A stretch of DNA of 64,000 nucleotides from Thiomicrospira aerophila AL3 (GCF_000227665.2 NZ_CP007030.1:1984001-2048000), one strand, 5' to 3'; positions 25,980-36,334 are shown, counted from the first letter of the stretch. Made by a program: numbers and translations. The notes: generated from the sequence alone by a model not told the origin.

Positions 25980-26672
25980 ATGCCGATGCATTGGTTAGAG
26001 AAATGGTTTTTCCCGCCTTGTTGCGTAGTCACAAGCGCCCCTACAGACCAGCTGGATCTAGACCCCAAATTTGTACAACAATGGCAACGTTATGGCGATG
26101 CCTGCCCTTGCTGTGGGACTCACAGCCCCAAAGGCAAAATATGTCGAAGCTGTGAACAGGGTTCACCTCGCTTAATCGAGCAAACCCATATAGCCTTTGC
26201 TTTTCGAGGCGAACTGCGCCAGCTGGTCCATCAATTTAAATACCACCAACAGCTGCATTTAAGTCGACTATTTGCCACCCTAATCCAACAACAACTTCAG
26301 CTCAATCCAGTTGATGCACTGGTACCCATCCCCCTGCATCCCAGCCGCCTTGCACAACGAGGCTATAATCAAGCCTACGAAATCGCGCGCATTTTGAGCA
26401 AGGACCTCGGCATCCCGATTTATCAGGGGCTCATTCGCGCCCAAGCAACCCCCAGCCAAACACGCCTGAGTCGCTCGCAGCGTCAACAAAATATCAGCCA
26501 CGCCTTTGCCATTAACCCAAAGGCTGAAGCAGGCCTGCTAAAATTACACCGCCTAGCTCTAATTGATGATGTCATCACCACCGGTGCAACCTTACAAGCC
26601 GCCGCGCAGTCGCTCAAAGCCGCGCACCCAACCCTTGAAATCCATGCCTGGGCACTGGCCAAAACACGTTAA
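25980..26672 (+). CDS. comF: ComF-family phosphoribosyltransferase-like protein
   Basis: ComF proteins act in natural DNA uptake and recombination. This 230-residue protein has an N-terminal zinc-finger segment (CPCCGTHSPKGKICRSC), the middle LVPIPLHPSRLAQRGYNQA and the PRPP-binding-like loop LALIDDVITTGAT. The start could be 25980 or the ATG at 25986. It faces bioB across 51 nt. A CAGGCCTG site at 26530 is inside it, which is of interest if that palindrome is an uptake signal. Confidence 0.9.
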   Translation: MPMHWLEKWFFPPCCVVTSAPTDQLDLDPKFVQQWQRYGDACPCCGTHSPKGKICRSCEQGSPRLIEQTHIAFAFRGELRQLVHQFKYHQQLHLSRLFATLIQQQLQLNPVDALVPIPLHPSRLAQRGYNQAYEIARILSKDLGIPIYQGLIRAQATPSQTRLSRSQRQQNISHAFAINPKAEAGLLKLHRLALIDDVITTGATLQAAAQSLKAAHPTLEIHAWALAKTR

Positions 26673-26725
26673 ATCATTCACTTAGCTATGCTAGTATGGT
26701 TTGAACGATGACTAGGGAGTTGCCA

Positions 26726-27877
26726 ATGCCTCGTATCCTTATTGCGCCAGATAGTTTTAAAGGCTCGTTATCAGCCGTTGAATTTTGCCGAATTAGTGAG
26801 GACCTGATTCAACAACACTGGCCTCACATTGAAGTAATTACCCGACCATTATCAGATGGCGGCGAAGGTTTTATTGACGCCTTTTGTTACGCCGGCTTAG
26901 CGCAAGCCATCCAGGTCGATTGCCTAGACCCATTGGGTCGCGCCATCACCGCGCAGTATGCTTGGCAAGCTAGCACCCAAACCGCGATTGTAGAAATGGC
27001 ACAAGCCTCTGGCCTGCCTTTACTCACACCGACTGAACGCAACCCGATGCTTACCAGTAGCTTTGGTACAGGTCTAGTGATTAAAGCTGCGCTCGAGCGC
27101 GGCGCCAAAACGATTATCTTAGGCCTAGGCGGCAGTGCCACCAACGATGGTGGCGTGGGTGCTATGCAGGCATTAGGTATTGAGTTTTTAAACCATCAAG
27201 GCCAGGCCATTCCACTTGGCGGAGCTGGCTTAAATCAGCTGGAAGCGATTGGCAATATCCCTGCCTCATTGCAAGCAATTAACTGGCAACTCGCTTGTGA
27301 CGTGACCAACCCACTGACCGGACCCAGTGGCGCGACGGCTATTTACGGGCCACAAAAAGGATTGCAAACCACCCAGTTTGAAGTCCTAGAGCAAGGTTTA
27401 ACCCGTCTGGCTGACGTCGTAAAACAGCAATTTAGCCGCGAGATACTGACCAGGCCTGGTGCCGGCGCAGCAGGTGGCATGGCTGGAGGCTTTATCGGCG
27501 TACTGGGCGCCCAAACTGCAAACGGCTTTGATTTGTTAGCCCAAGCCAGTCAATTGCAGCAGGTTTTTGAACAACCCAATCAACCCAATCAACCGATTGA
27601 CTTAGTGATTACCGGTGAAGGAAAATTAGACGCGCAAACACGTCATGGCAAGCTACCGATTCGTGTGGCGCAACTGGCTAAGCAGTATCAGGTGCCCACC
27701 CTAGCACTCTGCGGCCAACTGGCTGTGCCACCGCAAGAATTAGACGAATTTATCGGTGTGTTTAGCCTGATACCAGGCCTGGTTGATGAAGCCAGCGCCA
27801 TGCAACAGGCGCCAACTTGGCTAGCAGATCGGCTCTACTCAACACTTAAGCTATTTTATACCCCAGCAGGCCACTGA
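26726..27877 (+). CDS. Glycerate kinase (GlxK/GarK family)
   Basis: This 383-residue kinase of the GlxK/GarK type phosphorylates D-glycerate. Family marks are RILIAPDSFKGSLSA, RPLSDGGEGF, GLGGSATNDGGVGAMQALG and VITGEGKLDAQT. I start at the ATG at 26726 after GGGAG; the upstream ATG at 26708 precedes the ribosome site. It lies convergent to a GH13 phosphorylase gene with only 6 nt between stops. Here it may recover glycerate released from glucosylglycerate. Confidence 0.92.
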   Translation: MPRILIAPDSFKGSLSAVEFCRISEDLIQQHWPHIEVITRPLSDGGEGFIDAFCYAGLAQAIQVDCLDPLGRAITAQYAWQASTQTAIVEMAQASGLPLLTPTERNPMLTSSFGTGLVIKAALERGAKTIILGLGGSATNDGGVGAMQALGIEFLNHQGQAIPLGGAGLNQLEAIGNIPASLQAINWQLACDVTNPLTGPSGATAIYGPQKGLQTTQFEVLEQGLTRLADVVKQQFSREILTRPGAGAAGGMAGGFIGVLGAQTANGFDLLAQASQLQQVFEQPNQPNQPIDLVITGEGKLDAQTRHGKLPIRVAQLAKQYQVPTLALCGQLAVPPQELDEFIGVFSLIPGLVDEASAMQQAPTWLADRLYSTLKLFYTPAGH

Positions 27878-27883
27878 ACGCTG

Positions 27884-29710
27884 CTAATCCGTATGCATCG
27901 CCCATAGAGGGTTTACATCATCAAGCTGCCCTGGCATCAACCATAACACCTGATAAGGTGCCAGCATGACCGCAGCATCATCTTGATCATAGGTCTGATG
28001 ATCCAAAAGATTAACCCATTGTTGACTTTGCGATTCAATGCCAGCGCTAGCCACCAAACAGGCCGCTAAATCAAAGGTCTGAAAATCATTGGTTAAATTA
28101 AACACCGCCAACAACGGAAATTTAAGCTCACCCAACCCGCGCCAAAGTGCAAAAAATGCTGGACCTAGGTTTAACACCTGCTGGTTGGTATCTGGGTGAA
28201 AGGCGCGGTGTTTCTTGCGCCGCTTTAATACCGCCACTAAGCGCTTTAACACCTTTGCATTCGGCGAATGCTCTCTTGCCAAAAGCGCCTCCAGGTAGGG
28301 CTTGGCCCATTTGCGCCGGTTAATCGATCGAGTTCGACCCGTACGCTCAACCCCCTCTTGGTCATTAACGGTTGCTAACAAGCTGTGAATATAAAGCGCC
28401 GGAATCCCTTGCAGACTCAGCATGATTAACTGCGAACAAATAAAACGATCAACCTGCCATTGATCTGGACCCAGGCCATGACAGGTTTCTCGAAAGGCGC
28501 TAAACAACGAGATATTAATCTCATAAGGCGACTGTGAGCCATCTGGGCGACTGCGCATCGACACATAGCCACCTTGACGATGCATCCCGGCAATCAAGTC
28601 TTCAATTTCTCGATCCGGCAATAAGCCCTCAACTGGGCGCAGGCCTATGCCATCATGCGAAGCGGTAAAGTTCAAATAATTACAACCCGGTGGGGGTGCC
28701 GCCAAATCTTGCGCCCAAGCGGTTAAATACTGGCCATCGCCGCGATAGAGCGCATGTAACACGAGCGGAGCAAGGCTGAATTGATAAACTAAATGCGCTT
28801 CATCTCCCTCGCCAAAATAGGAAACATTTTCTTGATGCGGCACATTGGTTTCAGTCAGCACTAAACTATTTGGACTCACCCAGGCCATCACATCACGAAT
28901 CAACTTCACCACCTCATGAGTTTGCGGTAGATGAATCGAGGGCGTACCCAATACTTTCCATAAAAACGCCACCGCATCTAAACGGACAATCTCGGCTCCC
29001 TGCTCAATATAAAACAACAACACGTCTAACATTTTGAGCAGAACTGCCGGGTTGGCAAAATTCAAATCAATTTGATCAGCACTAAAGGTCGCCCACACCC
29101 ATTTACGCCCAGCATGGGTGTAAGCCGGCACCAGTAATGGCGTATTTCGTGGCCGCACCACCATCGACACATCCGTTTTAGGATCGACCTCAATAAAAAA
29201 CTCATTAAAAGGCGCCACATTCGCCTTAAAGTCAGTAAACCATAAACTTTCACGCGACACATGATTCAGCACATAATCAAACATCAGTTTATAGTGCTGA
29301 TGCAATGCCGCGACATCTTGCCAATCCCCTAAATCGGGATCGACTTGCAAATAGTCAATCACTGAAAAACCATCATCCGAGCTGTAAGGAAAAAACGGCA
29401 ACAAATGCACATGACTAATGGCATCCTGCACATGCTGCGCTAAAAAATCTTTCAGTTCTCGTAATGGGACCCCTCCTTCGGCATCGTAAATACTGTCACC
29501 ATAGGTAATCAGCACTACATCATCCTGTGACCAAACATTTGAATGACTCGGGGCGGCAGGCGCATGACGCCCTTGTTTTTGCGCTAGTTTGTCCCTGCTC
29601 GCCGTCATAGCTTCACAGAGTTGTTGATAACATTCTTGTGCCTGCTCAGCAGAATATAACCGCTGCAAACGAGTCAAGATCTGCGTTAAGGTTAAATCTG
29701 CTGTCGCCAT
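27884..29710 (-). CDS. GH13 sucrose phosphorylase-like enzyme, probable glucosylglycerate phosphorylase
   Basis: This 608-residue glycoside hydrolase family 13 protein resembles subfamily 18 phosphorylases. Marks are HLLPFFPYSSDDGFSVIDY, DYVLNHVSR, EIVRLDAVAFLWK (nucleophile Asp), LVLTETNVPHQEN (acid/base Glu) and FTASHDGIGLRP. These enzymes cleave alpha-glucosides with phosphate to give glucose 1-phosphate. The partner genes (GpgS-like, phosphatase, glycerate kinase) favour glucosylglycerate over sucrose as substrate, which is inference. The ATG at 29710 lies 6 nt after GGAG. Confidence 0.85.
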   Translation of the reverse strand: MATADLTLTQILTRLQRLYSAEQAQECYQQLCEAMTASRDKLAQKQGRHAPAAPSHSNVWSQDDVVLITYGDSIYDAEGGVPLRELKDFLAQHVQDAISHVHLLPFFPYSSDDGFSVIDYLQVDPDLGDWQDVAALHQHYKLMFDYVLNHVSRESLWFTDFKANVAPFNEFFIEVDPKTDVSMVVRPRNTPLLVPAYTHAGRKWVWATFSADQIDLNFANPAVLLKMLDVLLFYIEQGAEIVRLDAVAFLWKVLGTPSIHLPQTHEVVKLIRDVMAWVSPNSLVLTETNVPHQENVSYFGEGDEAHLVYQFSLAPLVLHALYRGDGQYLTAWAQDLAAPPPGCNYLNFTASHDGIGLRPVEGLLPDREIEDLIAGMHRQGGYVSMRSRPDGSQSPYEINISLFSAFRETCHGLGPDQWQVDRFICSQLIMLSLQGIPALYIHSLLATVNDQEGVERTGRTRSINRRKWAKPYLEALLAREHSPNAKVLKRLVAVLKRRKKHRAFHPDTNQQVLNLGPAFFALWRGLGELKFPLLAVFNLTNDFQTFDLAACLVASAGIESQSQQWVNLLDHQTYDQDDAAVMLAPYQVLWLMPGQLDDVNPLWAMHTD

Positions 29711-29725
29711 ATCCATCTCCTTCAA

Positions 29726-30937
29726 CTAGGCATTATCACGTTCAACGGCTTCACGTAACTCTTGCAAAATACTGGGCCGCGCGCTAATGACTCGGTTCCA
29801 ATTAGGCACAAAAGGTTGGTCATCCGCCATGTTAATAAAATCATCGCCGGCACTTATCAGATTATCCGCAAACAATTCCACCACCCGCTCTTCTTCATGT
29901 CGATCTAAGGTTAGGCCATTCATTTCGGCGTCAAAGGCATAGGACTCAAGTTGGTCCAATGCAGTACGATAATAGACCGCACGCACCGAACGAAGTGTTG
30001 CCCGCGAAAATTGATGACCACTGGTGGCCAGCTTACGATAAAGTGATTTGGCAATATCTTGACTCATCCGCGACAGGCCAGCGTTCGCATCATCAAAGGA
30101 TACCTGCTGATGCTTATGATCATAACGATCTGCTACCTCTACCTGACACACCCGGCGATTAGAAAAATTACGGCGAATCTCGGCCAGAATGCCGATTTCC
30201 AAGCCCCAATCGCTGGGAATACGCACATCCCGCAGGGCATTGACTTCTAGGGCAAATTCACCGGCTAAGGGATAACGAAACGAATCTAAATAGGTCAACA
30301 AATCATCTGGCCCTAATACCGTTTCAAGCGCACGCAATAACGGGGTGACCAATAGACGCGCGACCCGTCCATTAAGCTTGCCATCGGCGTGACGGGCATA
30401 ATAGCCTTTTGAAAAAACAAAGTTAAACGTCGGATGCGCTACCGGATAAAACAAGCGCGCCAACATACTACGATCATAAGTCAACACGTCACAATCGTGC
30501 AGCGCCACCACCTGCGCACGTTGTGAAGCCAATACATACCCAAAACAACCCCAGACATTTTTGCCTTTACCCGGCTCTTGTGGCGCTAACCCCAAATCGA
30601 CCAGTGGTTGCATCGCCGCCTGCACATTCGGGCCATCATTCCACAAAATTTTATGCGATTGCGGCAACCTTGCAAAAAATCGCTTGGCATAGTCAAATTC
30701 TTGCTGATTCGCACGATCTAAACCAATCACAATCTCCGTTAAATAAGGCACTTGCGCTAATTCATCTAAGATTTTGCTGAGCGCAGGGCCAGACAGCTCG
30801 CTAAATAACGAAGGTAAAATTAATGTCATCGGCCGAGATTGGCTAAACTGCAACAGCTCACGCTCTAAATCCTCTACCGATCGCTGGGTTAAATTATGAA
30901 AAGTGGTAACGGTACCGTTTTGAAAAAAATCGCTCAT
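29726..30937 (-). CDS. gpgS: GpgS-like glucosyl-3-phosphoglycerate synthase (GT81-type)
   Basis: This 403-residue GT-A glycosyltransferase has LTLILPSLFSEL-like start (MTLILPSLFSEL), EIVIGLDRANQQEF, the metal-binding VVALHDCDVLTYD and the downstream PLAGEFALEV and SDWGLEIGILAEI. These are features of GpgS, which moves glucose from an NDP-glucose to 3-phosphoglycerate. 3-Phosphoglycerate is also the RuBisCO product. The gene overlaps the following phosphatase (ATGA in operon order phosphatase to gpgS) and leads into the phosphorylase gene after 15 nt. Confidence 0.87.
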   Translation of the reverse strand: MSDFFQNGTVTTFHNLTQRSVEDLERELLQFSQSRPMTLILPSLFSELSGPALSKILDELAQVPYLTEIVIGLDRANQQEFDYAKRFFARLPQSHKILWNDGPNVQAAMQPLVDLGLAPQEPGKGKNVWGCFGYVLASQRAQVVALHDCDVLTYDRSMLARLFYPVAHPTFNFVFSKGYYARHADGKLNGRVARLLVTPLLRALETVLGPDDLLTYLDSFRYPLAGEFALEVNALRDVRIPSDWGLEIGILAEIRRNFSNRRVCQVEVADRYDHKHQQVSFDDANAGLSRMSQDIAKSLYRKLATSGHQFSRATLRSVRAVYYRTALDQLESYAFDAEMNGLTLDRHEEERVVELFADNLISAGDDFINMADDQPFVPNWNRVISARPSILQELREAVERDNA

Positions 30938-31728
30938 CCTGCCTCCTGAAAAATTAGCTGTTCAACACATTGAATCCAGCCAGCTGGTGCGGGTAGTGCA
31001 CTATAAATGACTTGCTGACCAGGCCTGGTCGCAAGCTTGAGATAAGACCCATCGGGTTTGGGCATGATTACCGCGACATCAGCAGCCATCAACATCGCGC
31101 GGTCGTTGTCACCATCCCCTAACGCCAAAATTTGGTAATCGGGTTTAAATTGATAATCGGGCAACCAACTACTTACATCCGATCGCAATGCGGCAAGCGC
31201 GGTCGCTTTAGAATGACGTCCCATGACATGAAAAAAACGCCCGCCGGCCACGCATTGCAAACCGAGTTGAGCTAGATAAGTTTCAAACTGCACCAATAGC
31301 GCTTCAGTACCTAACCATTTAATTGGCTCAGACACTAAACGCGCTTTTGCCAAGGCCGCTTCGGCTGATGACAAGCCCGTAGCCGCCACCACCTCATCAA
31401 GGCTCCAATCACTAAAACCCACAAAGGAAGGCTCCGAGAGTTGCTCACGCCAAGCATGCAAAGAAGGTAGAAAGTCAGTTAGAGCGACACCTAGACATTC
31501 AGTGTGGTGATTGGCCATAACCCCGCCATTTTCAGCAATCACCGGTGACAATAAATTTAATTGATGACGCCAGGCGGTTAGCTCTGCCAGCGTCTTAGAA
31601 GAGTTAAGAATAACAGGGATAGCATGATGTTGCAGCTGCTCGATTATCTCGGGAATTCCCGTGGCATCATAACTATGATGATTGAGCAGCGTACCGTCTA
31701 AATCCGTTGTGATCAACCAGTCCGTCAT
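30934..31728 (-). CDS. HAD-IIB phosphatase, MPGP family, probable glucosyl-3-phosphoglycerate phosphatase
   Basis: This 264-residue HAD phosphatase has motif I LITTDLDGTLLNHH, motif II VILNSSKTL, and motif IV ALGDGDNDRAML. The best family match is mannosyl/glucosyl-3-phosphoglycerate phosphatase. Placed first in the operon with gpgS, it would remove the phosphate to give glucosylglycerate, a compatible solute. The overlap with gpgS supports coupling. Specificity for the glucosyl form is inferred from the neighbour. Confidence 0.85.
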   Translation of the reverse strand: MTDWLITTDLDGTLLNHHSYDATGIPEIIEQLQHHAIPVILNSSKTLAELTAWRHQLNLLSPVIAENGGVMANHHTECLGVALTDFLPSLHAWREQLSEPSFVGFSDWSLDEVVAATGLSSAEAALAKARLVSEPIKWLGTEALLVQFETYLAQLGLQCVAGGRFFHVMGRHSKATALAALRSDVSSWLPDYQFKPDYQILALGDGDNDRAMLMAADVAVIMPKPDGSYLKLATRPGQQVIYSALPAPAGWIQCVEQLIFQEAG

Positions 31729-31808
31729 GGTGATCTCCCGCGTTTAGTAATAAGTTAATTTTATTAAACCACACTTTTTTGAGATCACCAAATCGACGTA
31801 GCAAGCGC

Positions 31809-33992
31809 TTAAACAGGGGTTAAATTAGCATAGGCCATCACCAACCACTTGACCCCCGCCTGTTTAAAGGAAACCTGAATACGTGCGTGATCACCACTGC
31901 CTTCAGTCGCCATCACCACACCCGGCCCAAACTTTTGATGAAATACCGCTTGGCCTAAACGCAAGCCCGTATCATTCTGTTGTATCTTAGCCGCCGTCGA
32001 GGCATCCGCTGCCCAACTGCGCGTGGATTGCACCGCTGATTTCATTCGCACCCATTGCACGGCATCATCAGGTAACTCCCTTAAAAAGCGCGAAGGTTGG
32101 CTATAAATCTCATTACCATGCAAACGCCGACGCTGGGCCGCACACATAAATAGCCGACGTTCCGCGCGCGTAATCCCCACATAAGCTAGGCGACGTTCTT
32201 CTTCAAGTCGCGCCGGATCATCTTGAGAAGACTGGGAAGGAAACAAACCCTCTTCCATACCCACCATAAAGACCAACGGAAACTCCAATCCTTTGGCCGC
32301 GTGCAGCGTCATCAATTGAATCGCCGATTCACCCGCACTGGCTTGATTATCACCCGCTTCTAGCGTCGCCTGAGCTAAGAAATTAAGCAAACTATGATCA
32401 GATTCGCCATCAGCTTGTAGGTCTTGGCGTTTTTCAAAACTCGCCGCCGCGTTGACTAATTCATCCAAGTTTTCTAATCGTGACTGACCTTGCTCAGAAC
32501 GATCCTTTTCGAAATGCGCCTGCAAACCGGAATCCTGCATCACCTGCAAGACAAAATCCGCCAACGCCAAACTCGGTTGCAAACTCGCCAACTCGGTAAT
32601 TAAATTTAGAAAACCCTGCAACGCCCCTTTGGCGCGTGCCGTTAAGCCGCCATGATCCAATAACCACTCGCTGGCCGCCCACATTGAGCAGGCCTGGTCA
32701 CGCGCAATATCACGCACCTGCTGCATGGTCTTATCCCCTAATCCACGAGTCGGTAAATTATAGACACGCTCAAATGCGGCATCGTCAGCCGAATTCATCA
32801 CCAATCGCAAATACGCCAGCACATCTTTAATCTCAGCGCGATCATAAAAACGCAACCCGCCATAAATGCGATAGGGCATCTCGGCCTGTAACAAGCCCTG
32901 CTCAAACACGCGCGACTGGGCATTAGAGCGATATAAAATGGCGACCTCCTCACGCGCACCACCCTCTCGCAACCAGGCCTGGATTTGCTCAATGACATAT
33001 TGACATTCATCCAAATCATTAAAGGCTTCATAAATCAAAATCGGCTCACCGGGCTCCCCATCACTCCATAGGTTTTTACCCAGCCGTTCGGTATTATGGG
33101 CAATAAGCTGGTTGGCCGCCTGCAAGATACGATTGGTTGAACGATAATTCTGCTCCAATCTAACCAAAGTCACATCGGCAAATTGCTGTTCAAACAACCG
33201 AATATTTTCGACCTTGGCACCCCGCCAACCATAAATGGATTGATCATCGTCACCAACCACAAATAATCGTCCTCGCCCGCCAGCTAACACACGCAACCAG
33301 GCATATTGCAGACTATTAGTGTCTTGAAATTCATCCACCAGAATATGTTGATAACGCTGCTGATAAAACGCGAGCACCTCCGGGGCACGTAACCACAACT
33401 CATGCGCGCGAAGTAACAGCTCGGCAAAATCAACCAGGCCGGCTTGCTGACACTGTTGCTCATAGGCTTGATAAACGGCAACCAAGGTTTTTAAATAAGG
33501 ATTGTGCCCAACATCAACGTGCTTGGATCGACGACCTTCTTCTTTTTCACCATTAATAAAGGCCATCACCTGCTTAACCGGCCATTGCGTTTCATCAAGA
33601 TTCATTGCTTTTAAAAGCCGTTTGACCAAGCGCTTTTGATCATCACTGTCTAAAATTTGAAAGGCTTGCGGCAGGCCTGCTGCTTGGTAATGTTGACGCA
33701 ATAATTGATAAGCGATGCCGTGAAAAGTCCCCATCGTGACACTTTTAGCAGAGGGCCCCATCAACGCTTCCATCCGTCCGCGCATCTCACGCGCCGCTTT
33801 ATTTGTAAAAGTGACCGCCAACACATTATATGGACTCGCCCCTATCACCTCGACCAACCAAGCAATCCGATGCACCAATACCCGCGTTTTACCCGAACCT
33901 GCGCCGGCTAAAACTAATCCATGACCCGACGCTAGGGTAACCGCTTGACGTTGTGCATCATTCAAGCCATCTAAAATGTAACTGACATCCAT
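31809..33992 (-). CDS. uvrD: UvrD/PcrA-type DNA helicase II
   Basis: This 727-residue superfamily 1 helicase for excision and mismatch repair has all motifs: LAGAGSGKTRVLVHR (Walker A), TFTNKAAREMRGR, ILVDEFQDTN (motif II), VVGDDDQSIYGWRGA (III), RLEQNYRS (IV), TLHAAKGLEF (V) and AYVGITRAERRL (VI). The C-terminal tail has the short Tudor-like FGPGVVMATEGSGDHARIQV. It is divergent from trx with a 292-nt gap. Four CAGGCCTG or near-CAGGCCTG sites lie inside. Confidence 0.95.
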   Translation of the reverse strand: MDVSYILDGLNDAQRQAVTLASGHGLVLAGAGSGKTRVLVHRIAWLVEVIGASPYNVLAVTFTNKAAREMRGRMEALMGPSAKSVTMGTFHGIAYQLLRQHYQAAGLPQAFQILDSDDQKRLVKRLLKAMNLDETQWPVKQVMAFINGEKEEGRRSKHVDVGHNPYLKTLVAVYQAYEQQCQQAGLVDFAELLLRAHELWLRAPEVLAFYQQRYQHILVDEFQDTNSLQYAWLRVLAGGRGRLFVVGDDDQSIYGWRGAKVENIRLFEQQFADVTLVRLEQNYRSTNRILQAANQLIAHNTERLGKNLWSDGEPGEPILIYEAFNDLDECQYVIEQIQAWLREGGAREEVAILYRSNAQSRVFEQGLLQAEMPYRIYGGLRFYDRAEIKDVLAYLRLVMNSADDAAFERVYNLPTRGLGDKTMQQVRDIARDQACSMWAASEWLLDHGGLTARAKGALQGFLNLITELASLQPSLALADFVLQVMQDSGLQAHFEKDRSEQGQSRLENLDELVNAAASFEKRQDLQADGESDHSLLNFLAQATLEAGDNQASAGESAIQLMTLHAAKGLEFPLVFMVGMEEGLFPSQSSQDDPARLEEERRLAYVGITRAERRLFMCAAQRRRLHGNEIYSQPSRFLRELPDDAVQWVRMKSAVQSTRSWAADASTAAKIQQNDTGLRLGQAVFHQKFGPGVVMATEGSGDHARIQVSFKQAGVKWLVMAYANLTPV

Positions 33993-34284
33993 AACACATC
34001 TCTACTCAACCAACTAAAATGGCTACTATGCTAGGCGAATTTGAACCAAAAGTGAAAAAAACACTGCAGTAAGATTTTTTTAACGATAATACTTGCAACT
34101 TTGAATTGCGTGGTGTAATAATAGCTTATTAGTTTCAGACTATACAGATCACCTGCTTAGTTGATGTGCTCACAAAGCCAAGTACCTAAGCAATCTGCCA
34201 TATTCCGTACGAACGCCTCTATTCCCCTAAATAAGTTATTTAGGATTGTCGTACCCTAATAAAATAATAATAAGGAGTTACCTT
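33993..34284. promoter_or_regulatory. Intergenic region between uvrD and trx
   Basis: This 292-nt AT-rich gap between divergent genes must hold promoters for both. The only clear element is the AAGGAG ribosome site of trx near 34272. I see no ORF, repeat or RNA gene in it. Confidence 0.5.
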
Positions 34285-34611
34285 ATGAGTGACAAAATTT
34301 TTGTAACCTCAGATGCCAATTTTGAAGCGGAAGTATTGAATTCAAACCTACCTGTCCTAGTTGATTTTTGGGCAGAATGGTGTGGCCCATGTAAAATGAT
34401 TGCTCCTATTCTTGATGAAGTAGCGACCGATTACGCTGGCAAAGTCAAAGTGGTTAAATTAAATATTGATGAAAACCCATCTACCCCACCACAATACGGC
34501 GTCCGCGGCATTCCAACACTGATGTTATTCAAAAATGGTGAAGTAGATGCGACGCAAGTTGGCGCACTATCTAAATCGCAGCTTTGCAGCTTCTTAGACA
34601 ACAACCTGTAA
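34285..34611 (+). CDS. trxA: Thioredoxin
   Basis: This 108-residue thioredoxin has the active site [13 protein letters not shown], the cis-Pro segment [11 protein letters not shown] and the N-terminal [15 protein letters not shown]. It reduces protein disulfides in the cytosol. I start at the ATG at 34285, preceded by AAGGAG; an upstream start at 34246 adds 13 residues of poor quality. The gene precedes rho, as in many gammaproteobacteria (trxA-rho), and is followed by a terminator. Confidence 0.95.
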   Translation: MSDKIFVTSDANFEAEVLNSNLPVLVDFWAEWCGPCKMIAPILDEVATDYAGKVKVVKLNIDENPSTPPQYGVRGIPTLMLFKNGEVDATQVGALSKSQLCSFLDNNL

Positions 34612-34623
34612 GATTCGCGTTAT

Positions 34624-34646
34624 TTGGGCCCAAAAGGCCCTTTTTC
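34624..34646 (+). terminator. Intrinsic terminator after trxA
   Basis: The hairpin GGGCC-CAAAA-GGCCC is followed by TTTTT. It separates trxA from rho. Confidence 0.75.
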
Positions 34647-34723
34647 ATTTTTACCTCAGCTCAAAACGCTCAACTTCTGCCAACACACCTTATTCCAACA
34701 CTTACATGTGATATCTACTGATT

Positions 34724-35980
34724 ATGAATCTAACTGATCTAAAAAAATTATCCGCCGCATCATTGCTTGATATGGCCAACGACATGGGCCTTGATAACCT
34801 CGCCCGTCAGCGCAAACAAGACATTATTTTTGCCATTCTTAAAGGCCACGCCCAAAAGGGTGAGGATATCTTTGGCGAAGGCGTCTTGGAAATCTTACCT
34901 GACGGCTTTGGTTTCCTGCGTTCAGGAGATGGCTCTTATTTAGCCGGCCCTGACGACCTTTATGTGTCGCCCTCACAAATTCGCCGCTTCGGTCTGCGTA
35001 CCGGCGACACCGTTCAAGGCAAAATTCGTCCGCCTAAAGAAGGCGAGCGTTATTTTGCATTACTCAAGGTTGATAAAATCAACTTTGAAGACCCTGATGT
35101 CGCCCGTAAAAAAATTGCCTTTGAAAACCTGACGCCGCTTCATGCTGAAGAACGTTTGAAAATGGAATTGGGCAATGGCAGCACCGAGGATATTACCCCT
35201 CGCATTATCGATTTGGCATCACCGATTGGTAAAGGCCAGCGTGGTTTAATTGTCGCACCACCCAAGTCCGGTAAAACCGTTATATTACAAAGCCTGGCGC
35301 AGTCGATTGCTGAAAATCACCCAGAGTGCTACTTAATTGTATTGCTGATTGATGAGCGTCCTGAAGAAGTGACCGAAATGCAACGGACCGTTAAAGGTGA
35401 GGTCATTGCCTCTACCTTTGATGAGCCGGCAACGCGTCATGTTCAAGTAGCCGAAATGGTTATAGAAAAAGCCAAGCGCCTGGTTGAACACAAAACGGAC
35501 GTAGTCATTCTACTCGACTCGATTACGCGTCTAGCACGTGCTTACAATACCGTGGTACCCGCATCAGGAAAAATCCTCACCGGCGGTGTCGATGCCAATG
35601 CCCTACACCGTCCAAAGCGTTTTTTTGGTGCCGCACGTAATATTGAAGAAGGCGGATCTTTAACCATTATCGCCACTGCTTTGGTTGACACCGGCTCTAA
35701 AATGGACGAAGTTATCTTTGAAGAATTCAAAGGCACCGGTAACATGGAACTGCATTTATCACGGGCCATTGCCGAAAAACGCACCTTCCCAGCGATCAAT
35801 CTGACCAAGTCAGGTACCCGTAAAGAAGAATTGCTCACCACGCCAGAAGAACTGCAAAACATTTGGATTTTGCGTCGCTTCTTGCACACCATGAATGAAA
35901 TCGAAGCGATTGAAACCTTGATTGACCAAATGAAGGTCAGCAAAACCAATGCGCAACTATTTACATCCATGAAACGCTAA
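34724..35980 (+). CDS. rho: Rho transcription termination factor
   Basis: Rho is the hexameric RNA-dependent ATPase that ends transcription. The 418-residue protein has the N-terminal helical [18 protein letters not shown], the cold-shock-like RNA site [17 protein letters not shown], the P-loop [12 protein letters not shown], Walker [17 protein letters not shown] and the R-loop [20 protein letters not shown] (about residues 287-306). Length and order match the family. No ribosome site is strong at its start. Confidence 0.97.
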   Translation: MNLTDLKKLSAASLLDMANDMGLDNLARQRKQDIIFAILKGHAQKGEDIFGEGVLEILPDGFGFLRSGDGSYLAGPDDLYVSPSQIRRFGLRTGDTVQGKIRPPKEGERYFALLKVDKINFEDPDVARKKIAFENLTPLHAEERLKMELGNGSTEDITPRIIDLASPIGKGQRGLIVAPPKSGKTVILQSLAQSIAENHPECYLIVLLIDERPEEVTEMQRTVKGEVIASTFDEPATRHVQVAEMVIEKAKRLVEHKTDVVILLDSITRLARAYNTVVPASGKILTGGVDANALHRPKRFFGAARNIEEGGSLTIIATALVDTGSKMDEVIFEEFKGTGNMELHLSRAIAEKRTFPAINLTKSGTRKEELLTTPEELQNIWILRRFLHTMNEIEAIETLIDQMKVSKTNAQLFTSMKR

Positions 35981-36069
35981 AAAACAACTTGAAGGCTTGA
36001 AATAACAAATCTTTCTGTTAGAATCACGTCTTCAAAATTTTTATCCACATTTTAATTTGGACCGTCACT

Positions 36070-36321
36070 ATGAAAGCAGACATTCATCCAGAATACAACG
36101 AAGTGGTCTTTCAAGACATTTCAACCGGTGAGACGTTCAAAACACGTTCAACCATCAAAACTTCTGGTGATACTATCACCCTAGACGGTAAAGATTACCC
36201 TTTAGTTCGTGTAGAAGTTTCAAGTGCCTCGCACCCATTCTACACTGGCAAGCAAACCTTGGTTGACACCGAAGGTCGCGTTGAAAAGTTCCGTCAAAAA
36301 TACGGTTCACTTCGTCGCTAA
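36070..36321 (+). CDS. rpmE2: Ribosomal protein L31, type B (zinc-free)
   Basis: This 83-residue L31 of the C-minus type has [20 protein letters not shown] at the start and [21 protein letters not shown] (positions about 53-73). The zinc-binding Cys residues of the type A protein are absent. Type B paralogues usually replace the zinc form under zinc limitation; no Zur site was seen upstream, so it may be the only L31. A terminator follows. Confidence 0.95.
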   Translation: MKADIHPEYNEVVFQDISTGETFKTRSTIKTSGDTITLDGKDYPLVRVEVSSASHPFYTGKQTLVDTEGRVEKFRQKYGSLRR

Positions 36322-36334
36322 GCGAATCTTTATC

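Noticed and set aside
33993-34284. Small RNA or tRNA in the uvrD-trxA gap
   Set aside because: No cloverleaf, strong hairpin with T run or other RNA signature was found by eye.
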